Positions 6,268 through 13,761 of a stretch of DNA of 17,957 nucleotides are shown in pieces. Within the stretch, counting starts at the first letter, position 1, and every line of letters begins with the position of its first letter. Both the position numbers and the translations under genes were made by a program. The notes beneath the pieces are model-generated. The model saw nothing but the letters and a program-made list of their open reading frames with translations. It was not told the origin of the DNA and made no database searches. The stretch is from an uncultured Lachnospiraceae bacterium. Lineage in GTDB: Bacteria > Bacillota > Clostridia > Lachnospirales > Lachnospiraceae. The stretch covers positions 1-17,957 of the forward strand of contig CAJUSQ010000059.1 in assembly GCA_910588885.1 (NCBI GenBank), written 5' to 3'.

Positions 6268-8577
6268 ATGGGAAATTATGATACGTTGAATCAGATGCAG
6301 CAGGAAGCGGTATTCCATACGGAAGGCCCCCTTTTGATCCTGGCCGGGGCCGGTTCCGGCAAGACCCGGGTGCTGACCCACCGCACTGCTTATTTAATAG
6401 AAGAAATGGGGGTCAGCCCTTATCATATTATGGCGATTACCTTTACCAATAAGGCGGCCGGGGAGATGCGGGAGCGGATCGACGATATGGTGGGATTCGG
6501 TTCCGAAGGGGTATGGGTATCCACCTTCCATTCCACCTGCGTCCGGATTCTGCGCCGCTACATTGACCGCCTGGGCTATGACAGCAATTTTGCCATTTAT
6601 GACGGGGATGACCAGAAAATCCTGATGAAGGATATCTGCAAACGCTTAGAGGTGGACACCAAGCAGTATAAGGAGAAATTTTTCCTGGGGGTGATTTCCC
6701 ATGCTAAGGACGAGATGATTTCTCCGGAGGAATTTGCCCGGGAAGCAGCGGTTTCCTGGGATTATGCCAAACAGCAGCAGGCGAAGGTTTACACGGAATA
6801 TCAAAATATGCTCCGGAAAAACAACGCCCTGGACTTTGACGACCTGATCGTAAAGACCGTGGAGCTGTTCCGGACCAATCCCGACGTGCTGGAAAACTAT
6901 CAGGAACGGTTCCGCTATATTATGGTGGACGAATACCAGGATACCAATACGGCCCAGTTCCGGCTGATTCATGAATTGTCAAAAAAATATCAGAATCTCT
7001 GCGTGGTAGGGGATGACGACCAGTCCATCTACAAGTTCCGGGGGGCCAATATTTACAATATCCTGAATTTTGAAAAAGAATATCCGACGGCAAAGGTCAT
7101 TAAACTGGAACAGAACTACCGTTCGAGCCAGAATATTTTGCAGGCGGCCAATCATGTGATTGCCAATAACACAGGCCGTAAGGAAAAATCCCTCTGGACC
7201 CAGAATGAGCCGGGAGAGAAGGTGAATTTCCGGCAGTTTGATACGGCCGGGGAGGAAGCGAACTACATTGTCCGGGATATCGAAAAAAATGTGCGGAAAG
7301 GGGCATATCATTACGGGGATTGTGCCATCCTATATCGTACCAACGCCCAATCCCGGATGTTTGAGGAACGGTTCGTGCTGTCTAACATACCATATAAAGT
7401 GGTGGGCGGCGTGAATTTCTACGCCAGGAAGGAAATTAAGGATCTGCTCTGCTATTTAAAGACCATTGACAATGCCAGAGACGACCTGGCCGTCCGCCGT
7501 ATTATCAACGTTCCCAAGCGGGGCATCGGGGCAACCACGATTGCCCGGGTTCAGACCTATGCCGCAGAACAGGAGATGAGCTTTTACAATGCCCTGAAGC
7601 TGGCAGAGGAGATCCCGGCCCTGGGCCGGGGAGCTGCAAAGGTAAAGCCCTTTGTGACCTTTATTCAGGCCATGCGCAGCAAAGTCCCCCATTTGGGCAT
7701 TGCGGAGCTTTTAGAGGAAATCATTGAGGAAACCGGGTATGTCCGGGATCTGGAAGCGGAGCATACCGACGAGGCCCAGGCCCGGATTGAAAATATTGAC
7801 GAACTGGTCAGTAAAATCGTGGCGTATGAGGAAAAGTGCCAAAACGAAAACACGCCGGCTTCCCTAAGCGGCTTCCTGGAGGAAGTTGCCCTGGTGGCGG
7901 ACATTGACAACCTGCCCTCCGGCAGCGACTATGTTGTTCTGATGACGCTGCACAGCGCCAAAGGGCTGGAGTTCCCCAATGTCTATCTGACCGGGCTGGA
8001 AGACGGCACGTTCCCCAGCTACCGGACCATTATTTCCGACGACCCGATGGATCTGGAAGAGGAACGGCGGCTTTGCTACGTGGGCATTACCCGGGCCATG
8101 AGCCGCCTGACCATCACCCGGGCCGCTATGCGTATGAACCGGGGCGAAACCCAGTATTACCGCCTGTCCCGCTTCGTGTCGGAAATTCCCTCCGGCCTTT
8201 TGGATCTGGGAGGGAAGAAACCGGGGCAGTCCCCGGCCGGCAGCCCGGACGGTCAATTTACCGTGGAAGGGGAGGACGGCTCCTCCGGCAGCGGCGGCAG
8301 CGGCTCCGGCGGAAACAGCCAGGCATCTTTCCAGCGGGCGAAAACGGCCTTCCGAACCAAGGTAAGCTATGAAGCGCCTTTGGAATTTTGCAGCGACGCC
8401 ACGGCGGGACGGAGCCTGTCCTATGACGTGGGCGACCGGGTACGCCACCAGAAGTTCGGAGAAGGGGTTGTGGTCAACATTGTCGCCGGGGGCAAGGATT
8501 TCGAGGTTACGGTGGAATTCGATGATTATGGGCGCAAAAAAATGTTTGCGGTGTTTGCAAAACTGAAAAAAGTATAA
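6268..8577 (+). CDS. pcrA: ATP-dependent DNA helicase PcrA/UvrD
   Basis: PcrA is a superfamily 1A 3'-5' helicase acting in repair, plasmid rolling-circle replication and removal of RecA and stalled RNA polymerase. The 769-residue protein has the Q motif LNQMQQEAV (from residue 7), Walker A AGAGSGKT (26-33), motif Ia ITFTNKAA, Walker B VDEYQD (220-225), motif III GDDDQSIYKFRGA (from 248), LHSAKGLEF, and motif VI VGITRA (605-610). A Gly/Ser-rich linker (around 672-682) leads to the C-terminal Tudor-like domain (about 715-769), which in PcrA contacts RNA polymerase. The ATG at 6268 has GGAGGG (6253-6258) 9 bases upstream; family members begin near this methionine, so the in-frame extension to 6199 is rejected. 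Length is close to the usual 720-770. Confidence 0.97.
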   Translation: MGNYDTLNQMQQEAVFHTEGPLLILAGAGSGKTRVLTHRTAYLIEEMGVSPYHIMAITFTNKAAGEMRERIDDMVGFGSEGVWVSTFHSTCVRILRRYIDRLGYDSNFAIYDGDDQKILMKDICKRLEVDTKQYKEKFFLGVISHAKDEMISPEEFAREAAVSWDYAKQQQAKVYTEYQNMLRKNNALDFDDLIVKTVELFRTNPDVLENYQERFRYIMVDEYQDTNTAQFRLIHELSKKYQNLCVVGDDDQSIYKFRGANIYNILNFEKEYPTAKVIKLEQNYRSSQNILQAANHVIANNTGRKEKSLWTQNEPGEKVNFRQFDTAGEEANYIVRDIEKNVRKGAYHYGDCAILYRTNAQSRMFEERFVLSNIPYKVVGGVNFYARKEIKDLLCYLKTIDNARDDLAVRRIINVPKRGIGATTIARVQTYAAEQEMSFYNALKLAEEIPALGRGAAKVKPFVTFIQAMRSKVPHLGIAELLEEIIEETGYVRDLEAEHTDEAQARIENIDELVSKIVAYEEKCQNENTPASLSGFLEEVALVADIDNLPSGSDYVVLMTLHSAKGLEFPNVYLTGLEDGTFPSYRTIISDDPMDLEEERRLCYVGITRAMSRLTITRAAMRMNRGETQYYRLSRFVSEIPSGLLDLGGKKPGQSPAGSPDGQFTVEGEDGSSGSGGSGSGGNSQASFQRAKTAFRTKVSYEAPLEFCSDATAGRSLSYDVGDRVRHQKFGEGVVVNIVAGGKDFEVTVEFDDYGRKKMFAVFAKLKKV

Positions 8578-8623
8578 AAAAATATAAAATTTCGAAAATA
8601 TAGTATGCGAATTGGGAAAAATA

Positions 8624-8632
8624 TGGTATAAT
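8624..8632 (+). promoter_or_regulatory. extended -10 promoter downstream of pcrA
   Basis: TGGTATAAT combines a perfect TATAAT (8627-8632) with an upstream TG, and no good -35 is present at the usual distance. The predicted start, about A8639, coincides with the first paired base region of the candidate RNA that follows. Confidence 0.6.
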
Positions 8633-8638
8633 ACCAGC

Positions 8639-8714
8639 AGATATGAGAGCAGAGCCCTGCGGGGAGCGTTTTTGAAATAGCTTGCCCCTTGTTCGGACAG
8701 CGCGGCGTCATATC
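8639..8714 (+). ncRNA. candidate structured RNA or leader upstream of the 8768 gene
   Basis: Three nested helices can be read by eye. P1 is GATATGA (8640-8646) with TCATATC (8708-8714). P2 is GCCCTGC (8654-8660) with GCGCGGC (8700-8706), having one C/C mismatch and one G-U pair. P3 is GGGGAGC (8661-8667) with GCT-tg-CCCC (8680-8688), closed by a 12-base loop. A purine-rich 7-base internal loop and an 11-base single-stranded stretch (8689-8699, TTGTTCGGACA) separate the helices. P1 starts at the predicted transcription start. No T-run terminator follows before the next gene, so it could be a 5' leader element. The long bubble recalls 6S RNA, but it is much shorter and I cannot assign it to any family. 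Confidence 0.4.
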
Positions 8715-8767
8715 CATGTATAAAAGTAGTCCATGCAGCAAAAAATAGATAAAAAGGAGCGGTCAGC

Positions 8768-9016
8768 ATGAATAAAGTAGAAGAACTTTTGAACACGGCA
8801 AGAATCAATGAATTACTGCACAGACAGGATAAGGAAGAGAAGAAATCCAAGGTATTGTGGATTCTGGCGATTGTAGGAGCGGTAGTAGCAGTCGCAGGCA
8901 TCGCATATGCCGTATATCGTTTCTTCACCCCGGATTATCTGGAGGACTTTGAAGACGATTTCGACGATGATTTTGACGATGATTTCTTCGATGAAGAAGA
9001 CGAGACAGAAGAATAA
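8768..9016 (+). CDS. small single-pass membrane protein with acidic tail
   Basis: The 82-residue protein has a charged N-terminal part (residues 1-28), one hydrophobic helix (about 29-51, VLWILAIVGAVVAVAGIAYAV) and a tail from residue 55 composed almost wholly of Asp, Glu and Phe (repeats of FDDD/DDF). I recall similar uncharacterised proteins in Lachnospiraceae but no function. By charge, the Lys-rich N-terminus should face the cytoplasm and the acidic tail the outside; that orientation is an inference. The start has AAGGAG (8754-8759) 8 bases upstream. It lies in its own unit between the extended -10 promoter and a strong terminator, preceded by a roughly 129-base leader with predicted structure. 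Confidence 0.8.
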   Translation: MNKVEELLNTARINELLHRQDKEEKKSKVLWILAIVGAVVAVAGIAYAVYRFFTPDYLEDFEDDFDDDFDDDFFDEEDETEE

Positions 9017-9035
9017 GAAGTCCGTGATTTTACAC

Positions 9036-9086
9036 GGCCATAAGAAGGCAGGCCCACAGGAATGTGAGCCTGCTTTTCTTATGGCC
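9036..9086. terminator. strong intrinsic terminator hairpin
   Basis: GGCCATAAGAA (9036-9046) pairs with TTCTTATGGCC (9076-9086). Inside, GCAGGC (9048-9053) pairs with GCCTGC (9068-9073) and CACA (9055-9058) with TGTG (9063-9066) around a GGAA loop. The inner stem is followed by TTTTCTT, the usual terminator layout for the + strand. It ends the membrane-protein unit and insulates the sugar-uptake promoter. Confidence 0.8.
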
Positions 9087-9118
9087 TGACGGCGCACATT
9101 TTTTCATCTATTTTCACC

Positions 9119-9189
9119 AAAAACGCCACATAAAAAATGTGAAAAACGCCAAAATAAAAAAAAGGAATTGCATTTTTCTGATTTGGCGT
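9119..9189. promoter_or_regulatory. repeated ACGCCA motifs around the -35 of the sugar operon
   Basis: AAAAACGCCA occurs twice as a direct repeat (9119-9128 and 9142-9151, 23 bases apart). Between them lies CACAT-aaaaa-ATGTG (9127-9141). An inverted copy, TTTGGCGT (9182-9189), mirrors ACGCCAAA (9146-9153) across the -35 box and touches the -10. This could be a binding site for a second regulator such as CcpA or an activator. No exact cre consensus is seen, and the factor is unknown. Confidence 0.4.
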
Positions 9190-9196
9190 ATATACT
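9168..9196 (+). promoter_or_regulatory. promoter of the sugar-uptake operon
   Basis: TTGCAT (9168-9173), a 17-base spacer and TATACT (9191-9196) form a good sigma-A promoter. The expected start is near 9203, giving a leader of about 92 bases that contains the operator-like region at 9211-9259. Confidence 0.75.
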
Positions 9197-9211
9197 GAAA
9201 ACATACCAAAT

Positions 9212-9259
9212 GAAAACGTTACCGGAACTATTACCGGGAACATTACCGGAAACGTATTC
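9212..9259. promoter_or_regulatory. LacI-type operator pair joined by three 12-bp repeats
   Basis: GAAAACGTTACC (9212-9223) and GGAAACGTATTC (9248-9259) are imperfect palindromes centred on CG, as in LacI/MalR/CcpA operators; their centres are 36 bases apart. The space between is filled by three tandem 12-mers: TTACCGGAACTA (9219-9230), TTACCGGGAACA (9231-9242) and TTACCGGAAACG (9243-9254). The sites lie just downstream of the predicted transcription start, a position suited to repression. The LacI-family protein at 12691 is the obvious candidate. The left site also matches the cre consensus at about 12 of 14 positions, so CcpA is an alternative. Confidence 0.55.
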
Positions 9260-9294
9260 AGACGGCAAATCAAATATTTTAAGGAGGATGCATT

Positions 9295-10752
9295 ATGAAA
9301 AGAAAGCTTGTATCGTTATTGATGGTGACGGCAATGTCGGCTGCAATGCTGGCGGGCTGCGGCGGCGACGATTCCAAGCAGGATGCGAACCAGGGAGGAA
9401 CCGATCAGAAGGAAGAGAATGCCGGGGATAACCAGGAAGAGCAGAAAGAGGAAGAGGATGCAGGAGACGGGGAAGAAGCCAAGGCTCCGGAAGGCAGCGG
9501 TTCCGTATATTACCTGAACTTCAAGCCGGAGCAGAATGACGACTGGCAGGCGCTGGCAGCAGCCTATACGGAAGAGACCGGCGTGGAAGTTACCGTAATT
9601 ACGGCGGCAGACGGTACTTATGAGCAGACCTTGAAATCCGAGATCGCCAAGACCGAAGCGCCGACCCTGTTCCAGGTAAACGGCCCGGTTGGCCTGGCAA
9701 ACTGGAAAGAATACTGTGCGGATCTGTCCGGCAGCGAGATTTACAGCCATCTGACCAGTGAAGATTATGCCTTAAAGGACGGCGACAGCGTAGCAGGTAT
9801 TGCATACGTACTCGAGACATACGGCATCATCTACAACAAGAAGATTTTAAATGACTACTGTTCCATGGAGAATGCGGTAGTTGCTTCCGCAGAGGAAATC
9901 AACAGCTTCGAGAAGCTGAAAGCAGTTGCAGATGATATCCAGAGCAGACTGGACGAGATCAACGAGCAGTTCGGTTATGAACTGAAGGGCGCATTCAGCT
10001 CCGCAGGTATGGACGGTTCTTCCGACTGGAGATTCAAGACCCATTTGGCAAACCTTCCGATCTACTATGAATACAAGGACAAGGGAATTAACTCCACCGA
10101 TGCTATCGAAGGGACCTATCTTGACAACTACAAGCAGATGTGGGATCTGTACATCACCGATTCTACCTGTGAACCGGGTATGCTTTCCAGCAAGACCGGG
10201 GACGAATCCGAAGCGGAATTCGGTATGGAAGAAGCAGTATTCTTCCAGAACGGTACTTGGGAATACGGCAACCTGACCAACCCGGATAACGGGTATATGG
10301 TTACCGCAGAGGATATGGGCATGATGCCGATCTATATTGGCGTAGAAGGCGAAGAGAACCAGGGGCTTTGCACCGGTTCCGAGAATTACTGGTGTGTAAA
10401 CAGCCAGGCTTCCCCGGAAGACCAGCAGGCAACCCTTGATTTCCTGAACTGGGTGATCACCTCTGATACAGGACGCGACGCGATGGCAAACAAGATGGGC
10501 TTTACCACACCTTTTGATACCTTCGCAGACGGTTATGTGGCAGACAACTGCTTTATCCAGGATGATGCGGCTTATACGGCAGCAGGCAAGACCCCGGTAA
10601 CCTGGAACTTCTCTACGATTCCTTCCGAAAACTGGAAGAACGGCGTAGGTTCCGCACTGATGGAATATGCACAGGGCACCGGTGAATGGGATGCAGTAGT
10701 ATCCGCATTCGTAGACGGCTGGGCAAGCGAGTATCAGGCAACCAATGAATAA
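9295..10752 (+). CDS. sugar ABC transporter substrate-binding lipoprotein
   Basis: This is the extracellular substrate-binding component of a CUT1-type carbohydrate ABC importer (SBP family 1, COG1653). The 485-residue protein has a type II signal peptide with lipobox LAGC (C22). A long acidic linker rich in Gln, Glu, Asp and Lys follows (about 23-66), then the binding domain beginning VYYLNFKPEQNDDWQALA. Aromatic residues (for example in DGSSDWRFK and NGTWEYGN) are plausible sugar contacts. AAGGAGG (9281-9287) lies 7 bases before the ATG. Arginine codons here avoid CGG (three AGA and one CGC), unlike neighbouring genes rich in CGG, which fits high expression. The neighbouring malQ suggests maltodextrins as ligand; that is an inference. 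Confidence 0.93.
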   Translation: MKRKLVSLLMVTAMSAAMLAGCGGDDSKQDANQGGTDQKEENAGDNQEEQKEEEDAGDGEEAKAPEGSGSVYYLNFKPEQNDDWQALAAAYTEETGVEVTVITAADGTYEQTLKSEIAKTEAPTLFQVNGPVGLANWKEYCADLSGSEIYSHLTSEDYALKDGDSVAGIAYVLETYGIIYNKKILNDYCSMENAVVASAEEINSFEKLKAVADDIQSRLDEINEQFGYELKGAFSSAGMDGSSDWRFKTHLANLPIYYEYKDKGINSTDAIEGTYLDNYKQMWDLYITDSTCEPGMLSSKTGDESEAEFGMEEAVFFQNGTWEYGNLTNPDNGYMVTAEDMGMMPIYIGVEGEENQGLCTGSENYWCVNSQASPEDQQATLDFLNWVITSDTGRDAMANKMGFTTPFDTFADGYVADNCFIQDDAAYTAAGKTPVTWNFSTIPSENWKNGVGSALMEYAQGTGEWDAVVSAFVDGWASEYQATNE

Positions 10753-10820
10753 AGAGTAAATATAATATTATTCATAAATTATTTGAATAAGAAATGTGTT
10801 TTTTCTGACAAATATGAGCA

Positions 10821-10854
10821 GAAAGGGTGGGCAACGGCTGCTGCCCGCCCTTTC
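10821..10854 (+). other. intercistronic hairpin between binding protein and permease genes
   Basis: GAAAGGGTGGGCA (10821-10833) pairs with TGCCCGCCCTTTC (10842-10854), giving 13 bp with one G-U pair and an 8-base loop. No T-run follows, so it is more likely an mRNA-stabilising or partial-attenuation hairpin than a full terminator. Such hairpins after binding-protein genes are known to give more binding protein than permease. An AT-rich 7-bp stem (10768-10790) lies just upstream. Confidence 0.6.
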
Positions 10855-10886
10855 CTGCCCTTTGGAAAAAAGAGAGGATGAAATTT

Positions 10887-11729
10887 ATGGAGAAATCAAT
10901 CAAAAAATATTTTCCTATATTTGCACTCCCTACGGTCGTGGCGTTTACGCTTGGCTTTATAGTTCCTTTTCTTATGGGTATCTATTTATCGTTCTGTGAA
11001 TTTACAACGGTTACCAATGCAAAGTTCGTCGGATTGAAAAATTTTGCCCGCGCCTTTGGGGATCCTACCTTTTTGCATGCGCTGGTGTTTACGGCGCTGT
11101 TTACCATTGTATCGGTAATTACGATTAATGTCCTGGCATTTGCGATTGCGATGCTTTTAACAAAGGGAATTAAGGGAACAAACCTGTTTCGTACGGTATT
11201 TTTCATGCCGAACCTGATTGGCGGTATCGTCCTGGGTTATATCTGGCAGATCCTGCTGAACGGAATCCTGGCAACCTTTGGAAGGACACTGACCTATTCC
11301 AGCAGCTACGGGTTCTGGGGCCTGGTGATTCTGATGTCCTGGCAGCAGGTGGGGTATATGATGATTATCTATATCGCCGGTATTCAGAATATTCCGGGAG
11401 AGCTGATTGAAGCGGCCCGGATCGACGGGGCCAACGGCCGTCAGCTTCTTAGGAGCGTGACGATTCCCATGGTAATGCCTTCCGTGACGATTTGTACGTT
11501 TCTGACCTTAACCAATTCCTTCAAGCTCTTTGACCAGAACCTGGCCCTGACCGCAGGAGAGCCTTCAAACAGCACTCAGATGCTGGCTTTGAACATTTTT
11601 GATACCTTCTATACCAGAAACGGCTGGGAAGGCGTCGGCCAGGCGAAGGCGGTTATTTTCTTTGTACTTGTGGCAGTAATTGCAGTTGCCCAGAATGTAA
11701 TTACCAGAAGTAAGGAGGTGCAGCAGTAA
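10887..11729 (+). CDS. sugar ABC transporter permease (MalF/UgpA-like)
   Basis: This is the first membrane subunit of the carbohydrate importer. The 280-residue protein has about six hydrophobic segments, starting near residues 12-33 (FALPTVVAFTLGFIVP). It carries the cytoplasmic EAA loop EAARIDGANGRQLLRSVTIP, beginning at E175, that docks the ATPase. I chose the ATG at 10887 because AGAGAGG (10871-10877) lies 9 bases upstream; the in-frame ATG at 10878 is too close to it, and the open frame back to 10827 runs through the intercistronic hairpin. Its stop overlaps the start of the second permease by one base (TAATG). Confidence 0.93.
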   Translation: MEKSIKKYFPIFALPTVVAFTLGFIVPFLMGIYLSFCEFTTVTNAKFVGLKNFARAFGDPTFLHALVFTALFTIVSVITINVLAFAIAMLLTKGIKGTNLFRTVFFMPNLIGGIVLGYIWQILLNGILATFGRTLTYSSSYGFWGLVILMSWQQVGYMMIIYIAGIQNIPGELIEAARIDGANGRQLLRSVTIPMVMPSVTICTFLTLTNSFKLFDQNLALTAGEPSNSTQMLALNIFDTFYTRNGWEGVGQAKAVIFFVLVAVIAVAQNVITRSKEVQQ

Positions 11730-12595
11730 TGGCAAAAAATAAAGAGAGTCAGGTAAATGCGGCGAGAAAAGCGAAACACGGCTGGGTTTTGACCTTATTT
11801 TTCAGTGTGATGGCGGTGGCATGGCTGTATCCGATTTTTCTGGTGCTGATCAATGCGGTGAAGAAGAAAGCCTTTATTACCAGGCAGCCCTTTGCACTGC
11901 CGGATGCCCGTTCCTTCTTCGGCCTGAAGAACTTTATCAGCGGGATTGAGAAGACCAATTTCTGGTCGGCAGCGCTGAATTCCGTAATCATTACGGTGGG
12001 CTCCGTTGCAGTTATTATCCTGTGTACCTCCATGTGCGCCTGGTATATTACCCGGGTGAAAAACAAGCTGACCACGGCCATTTACGTGCTCTGCCTGTTT
12101 TCCATGATCGTACCCTTCCAGATGGTAATGTTCACCTTATCCAAGCTGGCGAATATGATGCACTTAAGCAACCCGGTGGGGATTATCCTGGTATACCTTG
12201 GGTTTGGAGCGGGGCTTGCGGTATTTATGTTCTGCGGCTTTGTAAAAAGCATCCCTCTGGAAATCGAGGAAGCGGCCATGATCGACGGATGTACGCCGAT
12301 CCAGACCTTTTTCCAGGTGGTATTCCCGATTATGAAGCCCACCACCATTACGGTTGCCATCCTGCAGGCCATGTGGATCTGGAACGACTATTTGCTGCCG
12401 TATCTGGTACTGGATTTGAAGAAATATAAGACGATCCTCATTGTAGTGCAGTATTTAAAGGGCGGCTACGGCGCCGTGGACTGGGGGACCATGATGGCCA
12501 TGCTGGTGCTGGCGATTATCCCCATTGTAATCTTTTATGCATTATGCCAGAAGCACATTATTGAAGGCGTTGTGGCAGGTGCGGTAAAGGGATAA
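11729..12595 (+). CDS. sugar ABC transporter permease (MalG/UgpE-like)
   Basis: This is the second membrane subunit. The 288-residue protein has a Lys-rich N-terminus (residues 1-16), about six transmembrane segments and the EAA loop EEAAMIDGCTPIQTFFQVVFP, with the motif glutamate at E181. The start ATG shares its A with the stop of the preceding gene, and AAGGAGG (11712-11718) lies 10 bases upstream, so the two permeases are translationally coupled and presumably form a heterodimer. No ATP-binding protein gene follows; the next gene is a LacI-type regulator. Confidence 0.93.
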   Translation: MAKNKESQVNAARKAKHGWVLTLFFSVMAVAWLYPIFLVLINAVKKKAFITRQPFALPDARSFFGLKNFISGIEKTNFWSAALNSVIITVGSVAVIILCTSMCAWYITRVKNKLTTAIYVLCLFSMIVPFQMVMFTLSKLANMMHLSNPVGIILVYLGFGAGLAVFMFCGFVKSIPLEIEEAAMIDGCTPIQTFFQVVFPIMKPTTITVAILQAMWIWNDYLLPYLVLDLKKYKTILIVVQYLKGGYGAVDWGTMMAMLVLAIIPIVIFYALCQKHIIEGVVAGAVKG

Positions 12596-12690
12596 GCGTG
12601 AAATCCGGCGAAGGGCTACGGAAGCCGGGTGCGGCTTCGGCAAAAGCAGGACAGAAGCCGGAAAAAGGAATGAAATGGAGAGGATGCTTC

Positions 12691-13761
12691 GTGACAATTA
12701 AGGATATAGCAAAGGAATCCGGGTATTCCATCAGTACGGTTTCCAGGGTTTTAAATCACCGCAGGGATGTAAGCCCGGAAGCGAAGCAGAGGATTGAGGA
12801 AATAGTAAAGGCCCATCATTTTGTGCCGAACAACAACGCCAAGCATTTGAAGCAAATTGCAAGCAAGACCATTGCCGTATTGGTCAAAGGGACCTCCAAT
12901 ATGCTCTTTGCCAGCATTTTGGAAGAAATCCAGACGATGATCGGGAAAACCAGGTATGCCCTGGAGGTATCGTATCTGGATGAAGATGCCAACGAGGTAG
13001 AAGAGGCATTGATTTTCTGCCGGGAACGGAATCCCATCGGACTGCTGTTTTTGGGCGGGAACCTGGAATTTTTTGAAGGGCGGTTTGGGGAAATTGAGGT
13101 ACCCAGCGTCCTGGTGACGAACCAGGGGAAGCAGCTGCATTTTTCCAATCTTTCCAGCGTGGCAACGGACGATACGGAGGCGGCAAAATGCGCCGTGGAT
13201 TATTTAATCAGCCAGGGCCACCGGAACATCGGGATTATCGGCGGGGACCTGAAGCTTTCCTATACCAGCCTGCAGCGATACAAGGGCTGTATGGAAAGCT
13301 TCCGGGCCAACGGAGTGGAATTTGACGAAAAAAACTGCTACGAAAAAGCCCGGTTCTCATATGACAGCGCCTACCGGGCCATGAAGCGGCTGTATGAGCG
13401 GGCAGAGATTACGGCGATATTTGCCATGAGCGATGTAATGGCGATTGGCGCGATCCGGGCGCTTCGGGATATGGGACTGGAAATTCCGGGTAATATTTCC
13501 GTAATGGGGTTTGACGGAATCACGATTTCGGAGTATTATAATCCTAAGCTCACAACCATTCAGCAGCAGTATAAGATCCTGGCGGCCAGAAGCGTGGAGA
13601 TTTTACGGAACGATATTGAACTTTCAACAAGCGCAGTTCATGAGATTGTCCCCTTTAACCTGGTGCGGGGTGAGAGTGTGAAAAATTTAACAAATAATGA
13701 ATCCCGCGAAGCAGCGGGAGACGAGGCAGGAGGCAGTTTATGCGCAGCAGTGGAATTTTAA
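12691..13761 (+). CDS. LacI-family transcriptional regulator
   Basis: The N-terminal helix-turn-helix (residues 2-22, TIKDIAKESGYSISTVSRVL) and the hinge region (about 44-60) are typical of LacI/MalR proteins. A periplasmic-binding-protein-like effector domain follows to about residue 330. The GTG start at 12691 gives the canonical N-terminus, with GGAGAGG (12677-12683) 7 bases upstream; the in-frame GTG at 12598 would add 31 unlikely residues. The product has 356 residues, with a final 26 that are not family-like and overlap the malQ start by 22 bases. It probably represses this operon through the sites at 9212-9259 and responds to a maltodextrin or related sugar. Being inside the operon, it would be autoregulated. 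Confidence 0.93.
   Translation: MTIKDIAKESGYSISTVSRVLNHRRDVSPEAKQRIEEIVKAHHFVPNNNAKHLKQIASKTIAVLVKGTSNMLFASILEEIQTMIGKTRYALEVSYLDEDANEVEEALIFCRERNPIGLLFLGGNLEFFEGRFGEIEVPSVLVTNQGKQLHFSNLSSVATDDTEAAKCAVDYLISQGHRNIGIIGGDLKLSYTSLQRYKGCMESFRANGVEFDEKNCYEKARFSYDSAYRAMKRLYERAEITAIFAMSDVMAIGAIRALRDMGLEIPGNISVMGFDGITISEYYNPKLTTIQQQYKILAARSVEILRNDIELSTSAVHEIVPFNLVRGESVKNLTNNESREAAGDEAGGSLCAAVEF

Noticed and set aside
8639..8714. 6S RNA, SRP RNA or tmRNA
   Set aside because: The segment is too short for 6S or tmRNA and lacks the conserved SRP tetraloop region; it is kept only as an unassigned structured RNA.
7864..8928. 354-codon open frame on the minus strand
   Set aside because: It is opposite the pcrA 3' half and the next promoter and gene; low-complexity translation and no RBS-supported start.
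9219..9254. CRISPR-like array
   Set aside because: The three 12-bp units are directly adjacent without spacers and lie in a promoter; they fit operator half-sites.
12621..12638. GAAGCC-gggtgc-GGCTTC hairpin before the LacI-type gene as a terminator
   Set aside because: The stem is 6 bp with no T-run; it may be incidental in a GC-rich spacer.
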